7,481 nt of DNA, from contig CAJUEF010000036.1 of assembly GCA_910585035.1 (NCBI GenBank), forward strand, positions 1 to 7,481, given 5' to 3'. The position numbers were made by a program, and so were the translations under genes. Under the pieces are notes generated by a model. The model saw only the letters and a list, made by a program, of their open reading frames with translations, was not told where the DNA came from and did no database searches. Source of the stretch: an uncultured Christensenellaceae bacterium. Its GTDB lineage: Bacteria > Bacillota > Clostridia > Christensenellales > MGBC116941. Each line of letters opens with the position of its first letter. The stretch's first letter is position 1. Positions 1 to 6,961 of this stretch are shown here, one piece after another.

Positions 1-26
1 AACCGTAGGAATTTATTTTAATAAAC

Positions 27-57
27 AAAAAAATCCCATTTCTAAAATGGGATTTTT
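27..57 (-). terminator. Bidirectional intrinsic terminator at the operon's 3' end
   Basis: A 13-bp perfect stem (29-41 with 45-57, core ATCCCATTT/AAATGGGAT) closes a 3-nt loop. Read on the minus strand the stem runs into seven U followed by GUUU, so it should end the aromatic operon about 100 nt after the rhodanese stop codon. Read on the plus strand it is followed by UUUUUGUUUGUG, so it could also end a converging transcript from the left of the window. The A/T flanks that serve as U-tract in each direction are counted in the stem. Confidence 0.85.
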
Positions 58-93
58 GTTTGTGTCTGCTAAAATATATTATTTAGTAATTAG

Positions 94-140
94 TTTTTCT
101 CTTGCTACTTATCTTTTTTTAAAAAGAGAAGTAGGAAAAA
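94..140. repeat. Long imperfect inverted repeat before the terminator
   Basis: The inner arms 105-118 and 121-134 pair over 14 positions with one A/G mismatch and a 2-nt turn. Outside them TTTTTC (94-99) pairs with GAAAAA (135-140) across a 5-nt bulge. Neither strand shows a U-tract directly after the stem, so it does not look like a terminator. In the operon mRNA it would form a hairpin between the rhodanese stop codon and the terminator. A role in 3'-end stability is possible but is inference only. Confidence 0.5.
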
Positions 141-156
141 TCAAAATATAAGATTT

Positions 157-468
157 TTATTTTTCAAAAGGTCCGCCATAGCCGCCTATACCGCCTATGT
201 TTTTAGCATTATAGCCGTTTTCTTTCAGCCACATACAAGCCCGCTGGCTTCTTCCACCGCTTAAACAGTAAACAAAAAGAGGTTTGTTTTTATCTATTGT
301 AATGCTGCTTATATTTTCAACAGGCAAATTAATGCTTCCCGGCACGTGGCCTCCTGCGTATTCAGCCGGTGTACGCACATCTAACAACACCGCATCTTCT
401 GTGTTTTTGGCTTCATTAATGCCGTCTTCAAAATTATTTCCTTTTTTAAATGCGTCGAATAAACCCAT
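157..468 (-). CDS. Small single-domain rhodanese-like protein
   Basis: This 103-residue protein is one rhodanese domain with no signal peptide or membrane segment, so it is probably cytosolic. The first strand motif is LLDVRTPAEYAGGHVPGSINLP (about 28-49). The active-site loop is C68-LSGG-R73, the six-residue Cys-x4-Arg loop of sulfurtransferases, in which the cysteine carries a persulfide. The C-terminus is glycine-rich (NIGGIGGYGG). Length fits free-standing GlpE/PspE-like rhodaneses. The start is supported by AGGAGG at 475-480, 6 nt upstream. It lies 85 nt after pheA on the same strand with no terminator between, so readthrough from the aromatic operon is likely, and a weak promoter candidate lies in the gap. 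The sulfur donor and acceptor are unknown. A link to aromatic synthesis is not evident and may be only positional. Confidence 0.9.
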   Translation of the reverse strand: MGLFDAFKKGNNFEDGINEAKNTEDAVLLDVRTPAEYAGGHVPGSINLPVENISSITIDKNKPLFVYCLSGGRSQRACMWLKENGYNAKNIGGIGGYGGPFEK

Positions 469-503
469 TAAAATCCTCCTAATAAGTATTTATCTTTTGT
501 TTA

Positions 504-532
504 ATTATATAATAAACAGGTGCTCTTTAAAA
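504..532 (-). promoter_or_regulatory. Weak candidate promoter for the rhodanese gene
   Basis: On the minus strand a perfect TATAAT (509-504) lies 17 nt downstream of TTTTAA (532-527), a poor -35 match. The predicted start falls near 497, about 30 nt before the rhodanese start codon. A 16-nt AT-only palindrome (537-552, TTATATTTTAATATAA) sits just upstream. The region is AT-rich, so chance matches are likely. If real, it would let the rhodanese be made independently of the attenuator. Confidence 0.3.
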
Positions 533-553
533 GTGGTTATATTTTAATATAAA

Positions 554-1606
554 TTATAGCGAGGTCTTGCCTTTATAAACTCCCAGCACCTTAATGGTAT
601 TGTAAATGCCCATTATGCGGTGCAGCACATCAACAGGACGGTCTGCCACAAAGTCCAAATAAAACCTGTATTCAAAATCACCAACGGGACGGGATTCAAT
701 TTTGGTCAGATTAACATCCTTAAAGTGAGACAGCATTTCAATTAAAGAGCCCTGTCTGTGGGGCAAAGTAAATGTTATTGAAGCCTTATCGGCAGCGGCG
801 CTGTCCTCCCTGTTGCGGGAAATCACAATAAATCTTGTCTTATTGCCTTTTCTGTCCTCAATGCCTTCTTTAAGGATATTAAGGCCATATAGCTCGCCGC
901 ACATGCGGGACGCAATTACCCCTGATGTTATATCTCCCTTTTCTTTGCACTCCTTGGCTGCCACAGCCGTATTAACGCTTTGTATTCTCTTATAGCCTTT
1001 GCCGTTTAAAAAACCGTCGCATTGCGCCAGAGCCTGAGGGTGGGAACAAACAGACTTAATATCGTCAATGGAACCTAAGCCCAAAAGGCAGTGGGTGACA
1101 GGCATAATAATCTCGCCTACAATATAAAGGCTGCTTTCTCCAAGAACGTCATATACCTCAAGCACACTTCCCGATGTGGTGTTTTCAATAGGAAGCACAC
1201 CTCTTGCAATTTCACCGCTTTCCACCGCAGCGGCAACAGAGTGAAAAGAGGAAAAGGAGCGAACGGTATTTCCGGCGCTTTTAGCCGCAAAGTATCCGTG
1301 AGCGCCTTCAATGCCGCAAAAGCCTACCACGCCTTCCTGCCCCTTACAGATTTTACGCTGTTCATCCTTGCTAATGTCCATTATACATTTAAACAGGCGT
1401 TCAACATTCTCCCTGTCGGGGCTTTTCATGCCCTTTGCTTTTGCTTCCAAAAGCTGCTTTTCTCTTTCCTCATCCAGCACAGGGAGGTTGCGTTTTGCCT
1501 TATATTCGCCTATATCCCTGCACACTTCCATACGGTGTAAAAACAGCTTTGTAATTTCTTTGTCCGCTGCGTCTATTTCTCTGCGCAGCTCATTAATATC
1601 TGCCAT
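554..1606 (-). CDS. pheA: Bifunctional chorismate mutase / prephenate dehydratase
   Basis: A 350-residue P-protein. Residues 1-85 form an AroQ-type chorismate mutase helical domain. R8, R25, K36, D45, R48 and E49 line up with the E. coli active-site residues R11, R28, K39, D48, R51 and E52 at a constant offset. Residues 93-265 form prephenate dehydratase (GVLPIENTTSGS at 136-147, TRF at 257-259). Residues 276-345 form an ACT domain with GSL (286-288) and ESRP (304-307), the motifs that bind phenylalanine in this family. It converts chorismate to prephenate and then to phenylpyruvate, and is probably feedback-inhibited by Phe. The N-terminal dehydratase motif (CGIEGAHGYFAA) is a divergent form of the usual GxEGTFS. 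The start is set by GGAGG at 1611-1615, only 4 nt from the ATG. It follows aroC after 48 nt. Confidence 0.96.
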   Translation of the reverse strand: MADINELRREIDAADKEITKLFLHRMEVCRDIGEYKAKRNLPVLDEEREKQLLEAKAKGMKSPDRENVERLFKCIMDISKDEQRKICKGQEGVVGFCGIEGAHGYFAAKSAGNTVRSFSSFHSVAAAVESGEIARGVLPIENTTSGSVLEVYDVLGESSLYIVGEIIMPVTHCLLGLGSIDDIKSVCSHPQALAQCDGFLNGKGYKRIQSVNTAVAAKECKEKGDITSGVIASRMCGELYGLNILKEGIEDRKGNKTRFIVISRNREDSAAADKASITFTLPHRQGSLIEMLSHFKDVNLTKIESRPVGDFEYRFYLDFVADRPVDVLHRIMGIYNTIKVLGVYKGKTSL

Positions 1607-1627
1607 ATTGCCTCCAATTAATTATTG

Positions 1628-1642
1628 TCACACTTCGTGTGA
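1628..1642 (-). repeat. Short intercistronic hairpin between aroC and pheA
   Basis: TCACAC and GTGTGA (1628-1633, 1637-1642) form a perfect 6-bp stem with a 3-nt loop in the only sizeable gap among the six biosynthetic genes. On the minus strand it is followed by CAATAATTAATT and then the pheA ribosome site, with no U-run, so it is not a terminator. It could mark an mRNA processing point or slightly modulate pheA translation; that is inference. Confidence 0.35.
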
Positions 1643-1654
1643 TTTGGTACACGG

Positions 1655-2713
1655 TTATAAAATGCCGTCTGCAAGAGCAATATTCACCATACTCCGCAGA
1701 ACTATACTTGCCCGCAGGGCAATACATGGGTCGTGTCTGCCTTTTATAACGTGTTCAATGTTACTTTTGCTATTCATATCTATAGTCTTTTGAGATTTAT
1801 ACACAGATGGTGTAGGCTTAACTGCGCAGCGCAGGATTATGGGCATTCCGTTGCTAATTCCGCCGTTAATGCCGCCGCTGTTATTAGTCGATGTCTTTAC
1901 AGTATCTCCATCATAATATATTGAGTCGTTTACCTCATACCCCGTTTTTTGGGCCATGTCAAAGCCTGCGCCAAATTCCAGAGCACAAAAAGCAGGAGCA
2001 GAAAACACCAAAGACGCTATTTTGCTGTTAAGCCTGTCAAAATAATTACCGCCGATAAAGGGCGGATAACCAACTGCGCAGCATTCTAAAACGCCGCCTA
2101 CAGAATCACCCTTTGCTTTTGCCTCAAGTACCGCATTTGTCATAGCGTCTTTTACTTCATCGGTTAAAACAGGAATATCCAAAACATTAAGAGACGAAAG
2201 CAGCTTTACATCTGTATTTACCATATCCAAGGGCTTATCACACACATTGTGTATACTCAGCACATGTACTCCCGTAGTAACCCCTTTGTTTTCCAAGATA
2301 CTGTCGCAAACTGCGCCTGCAAAAACAAGGGCAGCAGTCAGCCGCCCTGAAAACATGCCGCCGCCACGATAATCGTTAAAGCCGCCGTACCTCCCCTTTG
2401 CCGTATAATCAGCGTGGGACGGGCGGGGAATATCCTGCGTGTAATCGTGAGACCTTGTGTCTGTATTCATAATCATTGCACATAAAGGGCCGCCGGTAGT
2501 CACACCATCCATAACTCCGGACATTAGCTGCACCTTATCAGGCTCCCGCCTGGCTGTTGACAGGGCGTCTATTCCTTTTCGTTTGCGGCTGAATTCAGCT
2601 ATTTTTTCCATATCCAGCTTCAAGCCATATGGCAGCCCTTCAACACACACGCCGACGCACGTTCCGTGAGATTCTCCAAACAGCATTATTTTCAGCCTGT
2701 CTCCGTTAAACAT
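1655..2713 (-). CDS. aroC: Chorismate synthase
   Basis: This 352-residue protein converts 5-enolpyruvylshikimate-3-phosphate to chorismate, the last common step, using reduced FMN. Family motifs in order: FGESHG (12-17, conserved H16), TTGGPLCAMIMNTDTRSHDY (72-91), RPSHADYT (97-104, conserved H100), YGGFNDYRGGG (109-119), SGRLTA (122-127), NNSGGINGGISNGMPI (277-292) and GRHDPC (325-330). Length is normal for the compact bacterial type. The segment after GRHDPC is divergent: R340 stands where most homologues have glutamate in a 'PRAxPVxEA'-like motif. The start codon lies inside the end of aroA (8-nt overlap, ATGTTTAA), with GGAGG at 2720-2724, 6 nt upstream, which supports both the start and translational coupling. 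Confidence 0.96.
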   Translation of the reverse strand: MFNGDRLKIMLFGESHGTCVGVCVEGLPYGLKLDMEKIAEFSRKRKGIDALSTARREPDKVQLMSGVMDGVTTGGPLCAMIMNTDTRSHDYTQDIPRPSHADYTAKGRYGGFNDYRGGGMFSGRLTAALVFAGAVCDSILENKGVTTGVHVLSIHNVCDKPLDMVNTDVKLLSSLNVLDIPVLTDEVKDAMTNAVLEAKAKGDSVGGVLECCAVGYPPFIGGNYFDRLNSKIASLVFSAPAFCALEFGAGFDMAQKTGYEVNDSIYYDGDTVKTSTNNSGGINGGISNGMPIILRCAVKPTPSVYKSQKTIDMNSKSNIEHVIKGRHDPCIALRASIVLRSMVNIALADGIL

Positions 2714-3959
2714 CCTCTTCCTCCGTTATCTTGCCACCAAGAGACACAAATTCTTTCCAAAAATCAGGAGCGCTCTTTGCAACGCACCCTCCGTTATCTA
2801 TCTCTATTATACCTTTACTATAGCAGGATGCAACCGCCCCGGCCATTGCAATTCTGTGATCGTTAAAGCTGGAAACCTTACCCCCTGTATAGTGCTTTAC
2901 TCCATCAATTATTATACTATCCTCGGTGCTTTCTGCTTTGCCTCCCAGGTTATTTATAAGTCGGCACACCGCTTCAACACGGTCGCTCTCTTTAATGCGC
3001 AGCCGGCTGACATTTTTAACCCTCCACCTGCCGGGGCACACACCAAGCAAAACACAAAGCACAGGAATAATATCGGGAATATCCCTGCCGTCTATATCCA
3101 TTCCCTTAATCTCTGATTGCAAAAACTCCGCACCATCTTGCAAAGTCACTACATCAGCGCCCATTGTCCTTAAAACATCTATAACCTGTCTGTCCTTTTG
3201 CAAAGACCTCACATCAAGCCCCTTTAATGTAATACCGCCGTTTTTTGCCGCCATACAGGCAAAGTTTGCGGCATGGCTCCAGTCTCCCTGTGCTCTTATT
3301 GTATCAGGAGCAGATATACCTCCCTTAACGCTTACCTTGTTTTCTGCCCTATCCACATATATCCCAAAGGTTTTTAAAACATCACAAGTAATATCAACAT
3401 ACCCTGACGATTCAAGCTTACCTGTTATATTTAAAGATGATTTACCATCTATTTTAGACAGCGCCATAAGAAGTCCCGAAATAAATTGGGATGAAACGTT
3501 ACCTGGCAAAGAATATTCTCCCGCTTCCAGCTTTCCTCTTATTTTGAGTTTATCCCCCTGCTGCTTAAAGAGAAAACCAAGCGAAGCACAAAGCTCACTA
3601 TACACATTTTGAGGGCGCTCCATTAAACGCCCGTGTCCCGTAAACACCAGTTCCCTATCCATTGTAAGACCAAGGGCAATTAAAAACCGCAGTGTTGATC
3701 CGCTTTCACCGCAGTCAATCTCTCCTTTAATTTTTCCATCTCCCGGGCTTATTAGAAGTGACGATTTATTTCTCTCGTATTTTGCTATGCCCATAGTATT
3801 AAGAGCGCCAAGAGTTGCCTTTATATCCTCGCTGTAGTTTACGTTGTCAATTCTAACCGTCTTTTTTGACAAAGCGGACATTATTATAATTCGATGCAAA
3901 TAGCTTTTTGAAGGCTGCAAATAAACTGTTCCTTCCAGCCTTTCAGGATTTATTTTCAT
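2706..3959 (-). CDS. aroA: 5-enolpyruvylshikimate-3-phosphate (EPSP) synthase
   Basis: This 417-residue enzyme transfers the enolpyruvyl group of PEP to shikimate-3-phosphate. Visible family motifs: QPSKSYLHR (15-23, with K18 and R23), CGESGSTLRFL (83-93), SSQFISGLL (156-164), GDWSHAANF (225-233), DIPDIIP (293-299, D296 the likely catalytic Asp), RIKESDR (321-327), NDHRIAM (366-372) and KSAPDFW (395-401). Length is typical. In the PEP/glyphosate loop the glycine equivalent to E. coli G96 is kept (ESG), the next residue is Ser, and Phe stands where E. coli has P101. Glyphosate response cannot be inferred from this. Start and aroB stop share ATGA (4-nt overlap), with GGAGG at 3967-3971, 7 nt upstream. 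Confidence 0.96.
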   Translation of the reverse strand: MKINPERLEGTVYLQPSKSYLHRIIIMSALSKKTVRIDNVNYSEDIKATLGALNTMGIAKYERNKSSLLISPGDGKIKGEIDCGESGSTLRFLIALGLTMDRELVFTGHGRLMERPQNVYSELCASLGFLFKQQGDKLKIRGKLEAGEYSLPGNVSSQFISGLLMALSKIDGKSSLNITGKLESSGYVDITCDVLKTFGIYVDRAENKVSVKGGISAPDTIRAQGDWSHAANFACMAAKNGGITLKGLDVRSLQKDRQVIDVLRTMGADVVTLQDGAEFLQSEIKGMDIDGRDIPDIIPVLCVLLGVCPGRWRVKNVSRLRIKESDRVEAVCRLINNLGGKAESTEDSIIIDGVKHYTGGKVSSFNDHRIAMAGAVASCYSKGIIEIDNGGCVAKSAPDFWKEFVSLGGKITEEEDV

Positions 3960-4969
3960 AGCAAATCCTCCAGGTCGGAATAAGGTACAAGCAAAAGGGC
4001 ACTTTCCCCAATATCCTTAATAAAGGCGAAAGTAATGCCTTGTTCTGCTCCTTTTTTATCATGAAACAAATATTTTTTCCACTCGGCGTCTTGGGATACG
4101 CTATGCTGCAAATTGTATTTCTCCAGCATAGCTTTAATTTTGTTTGCGGTTCCCGCCTTTGTAATACCCATTTTTTCACTCATAAGGGTTTCCATGTACA
4201 TACCGATACCAACAGCCTGACCATGAAGCAGCCCCGTTGCCTTCTCCACGCCGTGACCTATAGTGTGTCCAAAATTAAGAGTCATACGAATGCCTTTATC
4301 AAGGGTATCCCTTGTTACATAATAATCTTTAGCTGCTATGCACCGCTGCAATGTAGAGGGTAAAAGCAGGTTTTCCCTATCATCCAAAATACTGAACAGC
4401 TCCCTGTCATATATACAGCCATACTTTATCATCTCAGCAGCTCCGCAGGATATTTGAACATCCTCCAGGGTTAAAAGGGTTTTCAGATTTGCAATAACCG
4501 CAACAGGCTGATAGAACATGCCAATCATGTTTTTACCTGTATCATGATTAATGGCAACCTTTCCTCCGCAGCTGCTGTCCACCATGGAAAGTAGGGTTGT
4601 CGGCATCATTATAAGGCGTATTCCCCTCATATAAAGTCCTGCGGCAAGTCCTGTCAAATCTCCCACAACGCCGCCCCCAAGAGCAATAACCGTGTCTTGT
4701 CTGTTAAATTCATATTTTGCAAGCTCATCAATAATTTCAAAAAGCCTTTCTTTGCATTTGCTCTTTTCTCCTGCAGGCACAGTTACAGAGTGCACCTGAA
4801 TACCTTTAAGCTCATTTTTAAGAGCCTCCAGGTAAAGGGGCTCTACGTTGCTGTCAGTCACTATCATGCACTTGCCCTTTACAAAATCCCTTGCATTTTT
4901 AAAATTATCATCTCCGATAAAGACAGGATAATCCCCTGTACTCGTGTGTATATTAAGGGTAGCTTCCAT
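3956..4969 (-). CDS. aroB: 3-dehydroquinate synthase
   Basis: A 337-residue NAD- and metal-dependent enzyme that cyclises DAHP to 3-dehydroquinate, step 2 of the shikimate pathway. The nucleotide-binding GGGVVGDLTG is at 98-107. MPTTLLSMVDSSCGGKVAIN (122-141) and GKNMIGMFYQP (145-155) are the most conserved family blocks. Expected zinc ligands are E179 (CGAAEMIKYG), H235 (NFGHTIGH) and H249 (LLHGQAV). DKKG (304-307) is the C-terminal lysine motif. The protein is slightly shorter than common 350-360-residue homologues but has no visible gap in the core. It starts one base after the tyrA stop codon. AAGGAG at 4980-4985 lies inside the end of tyrA, indicating coupled translation. Confidence 0.96.
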   Translation of the reverse strand: MEATLNIHTSTGDYPVFIGDDNFKNARDFVKGKCMIVTDSNVEPLYLEALKNELKGIQVHSVTVPAGEKSKCKERLFEIIDELAKYEFNRQDTVIALGGGVVGDLTGLAAGLYMRGIRLIMMPTTLLSMVDSSCGGKVAINHDTGKNMIGMFYQPVAVIANLKTLLTLEDVQISCGAAEMIKYGCIYDRELFSILDDRENLLLPSTLQRCIAAKDYYVTRDTLDKGIRMTLNFGHTIGHGVEKATGLLHGQAVGIGMYMETLMSEKMGITKAGTANKIKAMLEKYNLQHSVSQDAEWKKYLFHDKKGAEQGITFAFIKDIGESALLLVPYSDLEDLL

Positions 4970-4970
4970 T

Positions 4971-5798
4971 TTAACTGTTCTCCTTTAGTTCATGGGTTTG
5001 CCTGTTTATCCTTGCCTGCATAAGATATTTTCGCATGGCCTCTTTATCATCAAGCATATCCCGGAATTTAGTCAGCTGCTCAATATAAAAATCACACTGC
5101 TCTTTAAGATTACTTTGGTTTTTGTAAAACAACTCAGACCACATATCCTCATCAAGACAGGCAATTCTTGTAAAATCATTAAGGCTGCCGCCTTCAAAGT
5201 CATAGCAGCTTTCATATAGAGGATGGCGAACGATTACAGCAGATACCAAATGGGGCATTTGGCTCGTAAAGCCTATCATTTCATCGTGGGTCTTGCTGTC
5301 TGTCCAGCGAAGAGTGCCAAAACCCATTGCCTTGCCCATTTCCTCAATAAGCTTTACCGCCCTATTTGTTGTAGAAGGTCTTTTAAGCAGCAGCAGATTT
5401 GCGTTTTCAAAAAGCTCGCCATCTCCGTTTGCATAGCCGCCAACTTCCTTTCCGGCCATAGGATGCATGCCGACAAAATCTATGTCATCGCGGATACTAT
5501 TCATAAAACCTTTCACGCCGCAGGCATCACACACCACAGCGCCCTCTTTATATTCACAACTGTTAATTGCGTTTAAAGTAACGGCAGGAGGAGTTGCAAA
5601 GATAACTATATCGCAATTTCGGGTTTTATCCATAGTAGTGTATCCCTTTTCTATAACTCCGTCCTTTTCCCCTGCATCTATAACCTTTTCATCTGTATCA
5701 AATCCAATTATACGCCAATTTCTATAACCCTTAAGAGCTTTGGCCATACTGGTGCCAATAAGCCCCAGACCGGCTATACCTACAGTAAAATCTTCCAT
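4971..5798 (-). CDS. tyrA: Prephenate dehydrogenase
   Basis: This 275-residue enzyme oxidatively decarboxylates prephenate to 4-hydroxyphenylpyruvate, the committed step to tyrosine. The N-terminal Rossmann fold has the dinucleotide motif GLGLIG (10-15), and the acidic residue after strand 2 (GFDTD, 32-36) suggests preference for NAD. HPMAGKE (112-118), SQMPH with H183, and DFTRIA (208-213) followed by MW are TyrA-family signatures. There is no C-terminal ACT domain, unlike the roughly 370-residue B. subtilis enzyme, and no fused mutase, so it depends on PheA or another source for prephenate. The ATG overlaps the aroF stop by one base (TAATG). The nearby ribosome site (GGTAGGGA) is weaker than its neighbours', so coupling to aroF probably matters. 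Confidence 0.95.
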   Translation of the reverse strand: MEDFTVGIAGLGLIGTSMAKALKGYRNWRIIGFDTDEKVIDAGEKDGVIEKGYTTMDKTRNCDIVIFATPPAVTLNAINSCEYKEGAVVCDACGVKGFMNSIRDDIDFVGMHPMAGKEVGGYANGDGELFENANLLLLKRPSTTNRAVKLIEEMGKAMGFGTLRWTDSKTHDEMIGFTSQMPHLVSAVIVRHPLYESCYDFEGGSLNDFTRIACLDEDMWSELFYKNQSNLKEQCDFYIEQLTKFRDMLDDKEAMRKYLMQARINRQTHELKENS

Positions 5799-6811
5799 TA
5801 AAGGTCCCTACCTACTGCCTGAGCAACTTTCTTAATCTTGCCCATAAGAGTTTTAAACTGTGCAGGCGTAATGCTTTGTGCGCCGTCACAAAGAGCATGC
5901 TTAGGGTCGTTATGAACTTCAATCAAAAGTCCGTCGGCGCCTGCAGCAACTGCAGCAAGGCTCATGCTCTCTACCATTTCTGATTTACCAAGGGCATGTG
6001 AAGGGTCTACCACAATCGGCAAATGAGAAAGGCTCTTAACAACAGGAACACTGCTTAAATCCAGTGTGTTCCTCGTGTATTTGCTAAAGGTACGAATTCC
6101 TCTTTCACAAAGAATTACATTTTCATTTCCCTCAGACATAATGTATTCAGCTGCCATAAGCCACTCATCAATTGTAGATGCAAAACCCCTTTTTAAAAGT
6201 ACAGGAGTTTTCGCCCTGCCCACCTCTTTAAGCAGCTCGTAGTTTTGCATATTTCTTGCGCCTATCTGCATAATATCTGCAAGATTTTCAAACATCTCCA
6301 CATGTCTTGGGTCAAGTATTTCAGTAACAATTGGAATGCCCACTTTTTCAGAAGCCCTTACCATCATCATAAGTCCTTCTCCCTTTAACCCCTGGAAAGA
6401 GTATGGCGAACTGCGCGGCTTGTATGCTCCGCCTCTTAAAATAGCCGCTCCCGACGCTTTAACAGCCTTTGCAATCTGCTCAACCTGGTCCTCGCTTTCA
6501 ATAGAACAAGGTCCTGCTATTATAGTGAGTTTATTTCCCCCAATCTCCACGCCTTTAACGTTTACAGTTGTGTTATCGGGATGCATCTTTCTGTTCGCCT
6601 TTTTAAAAGGCTCATTAATAGGAACGATTTTATCAATTCCCTCGCTAAGTGCAAGAGTTTCCCTGTCTATGTGGGAAGCATCGCCAACAACGCCTACTAT
6701 AGCGTTGTTCATTCCCTTAATAACCTGGGTTTTTAGCCCCTTTTCTTCAATCTTATCAGTTATTCTTTTTATCTGTTCTTCATTTGCATCCGGTTTCATT
6801 ACTATTACCAT
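5798..6811 (-). CDS. aroF: DAHP synthase, class I-beta with N-terminal regulatory domain
   Basis: This 337-residue enzyme condenses PEP and erythrose-4-phosphate into DAHP, the entry step. Residues 1 to about 66 form a ferredoxin-like/ACT-like domain; in Thermotoga maritima DAHP synthase (about the same length) this domain mediates feedback inhibition by Tyr and Phe. The barrel carries AGPCS (99-103, C102), KPRSSPYSFQGL (131-142), GARNMQN (184-190), KRG (207-209), DPSHALG (269-275, H272), EVHNDP (298-303, E298) and D309. The metal ligands C102, H272, E298 and D309 fall at the numbering I recall for the Thermotoga enzyme. It is the first structural gene behind the attenuator. AAGGAGG at 6821-6827, 9 nt upstream, supports the start. 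Feedback by Tyr/Phe is inferred from domain architecture. Confidence 0.96.
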   Translation of the reverse strand: MVIVMKPDANEEQIKRITDKIEEKGLKTQVIKGMNNAIVGVVGDASHIDRETLALSEGIDKIVPINEPFKKANRKMHPDNTTVNVKGVEIGGNKLTIIAGPCSIESEDQVEQIAKAVKASGAAILRGGAYKPRSSPYSFQGLKGEGLMMMVRASEKVGIPIVTEILDPRHVEMFENLADIMQIGARNMQNYELLKEVGRAKTPVLLKRGFASTIDEWLMAAEYIMSEGNENVILCERGIRTFSKYTRNTLDLSSVPVVKSLSHLPIVVDPSHALGKSEMVESMSLAAVAAGADGLLIEVHNDPKHALCDGAQSITPAQFKTLMGKIKKVAQAVGRDL

Positions 6812-6898
6812 TTTTTATTTCCTCCTTAAATTCTCATTTACAATTTAAACCCTCATAATTAAAAGAACTTTTATCCGCGCGCATGACATCCATTCCTT

Positions 6899-6920
6899 CT
6901 TTGAAAGTTTATTTTCAAAG
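6899..6920 (-). repeat. Hairpin just downstream of the attenuator
   Basis: CTTTGAAA (6920-6913) and TTTCAAAG (6906-6899) form a perfect 8-bp stem with a 6-nt loop, right after the terminator's U-tract. It would only be present in readthrough transcripts. It has no U-tract of its own. A role as a stabilising structure for the aroF mRNA or a processing site is possible but unproven. Confidence 0.45.
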
Positions 6921-6921
6921 T

Positions 6922-6961
6922 AAAAACAAAAACTGCACGAACCCAACGGTCCGTGCAGTTT
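6922..6961 (-). terminator. Attenuator: intrinsic terminator in the leader
   Basis: On the minus strand AAACTGCACGGACC (6961-6948) pairs with GGTTCGTGCAGTTT (6943-6930) in a 14-bp stem with one G-U pair and a GUUG loop. It is followed by UUUUUGUUUUU. This is a textbook strong terminator, placed between a leader ORF and aroF, 110 nt before the aroF start and not at the end of any gene. Its only sensible role is premature termination of the operon. Bases 6956-6952 and 6950-6944 can instead pair with sequence at the end of the leader ORF. Confidence 0.93.

Noticed and set aside
136..158. AAAAATC/GATTTTT stem at the rhodanese stop as a terminator
   Set aside because: Seven almost entirely A/T pairs with a 9-nt loop and no clear U-tract; the stem at 29-57 is far stronger.
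537..552. 16-nt AT palindrome as a repressor operator
   Set aside because: Composed only of A and T in an AT-rich spacer, so self-complementarity is weak evidence; no second copy was seen.
1311..1793. Plus-strand 160-codon frame across pheA and aroC
   Set aside because: Antisense to two conserved genes, with no ribosome site or recognisable domain.
2926..3612. Plus-strand 228-codon frame inside aroA
   Set aside because: It lies wholly antisense to a well-supported aroA with all family motifs; low-complexity Ser/Pro/Leu content is typical of an antisense shadow.
3943..4179. Minus-strand 78-codon frame overlapping the end of aroB
   Set aside because: It is a different frame of aroB and has no family features; aroB's C-terminal DKKG motif and its ATGA junction with aroA fix the real frame.
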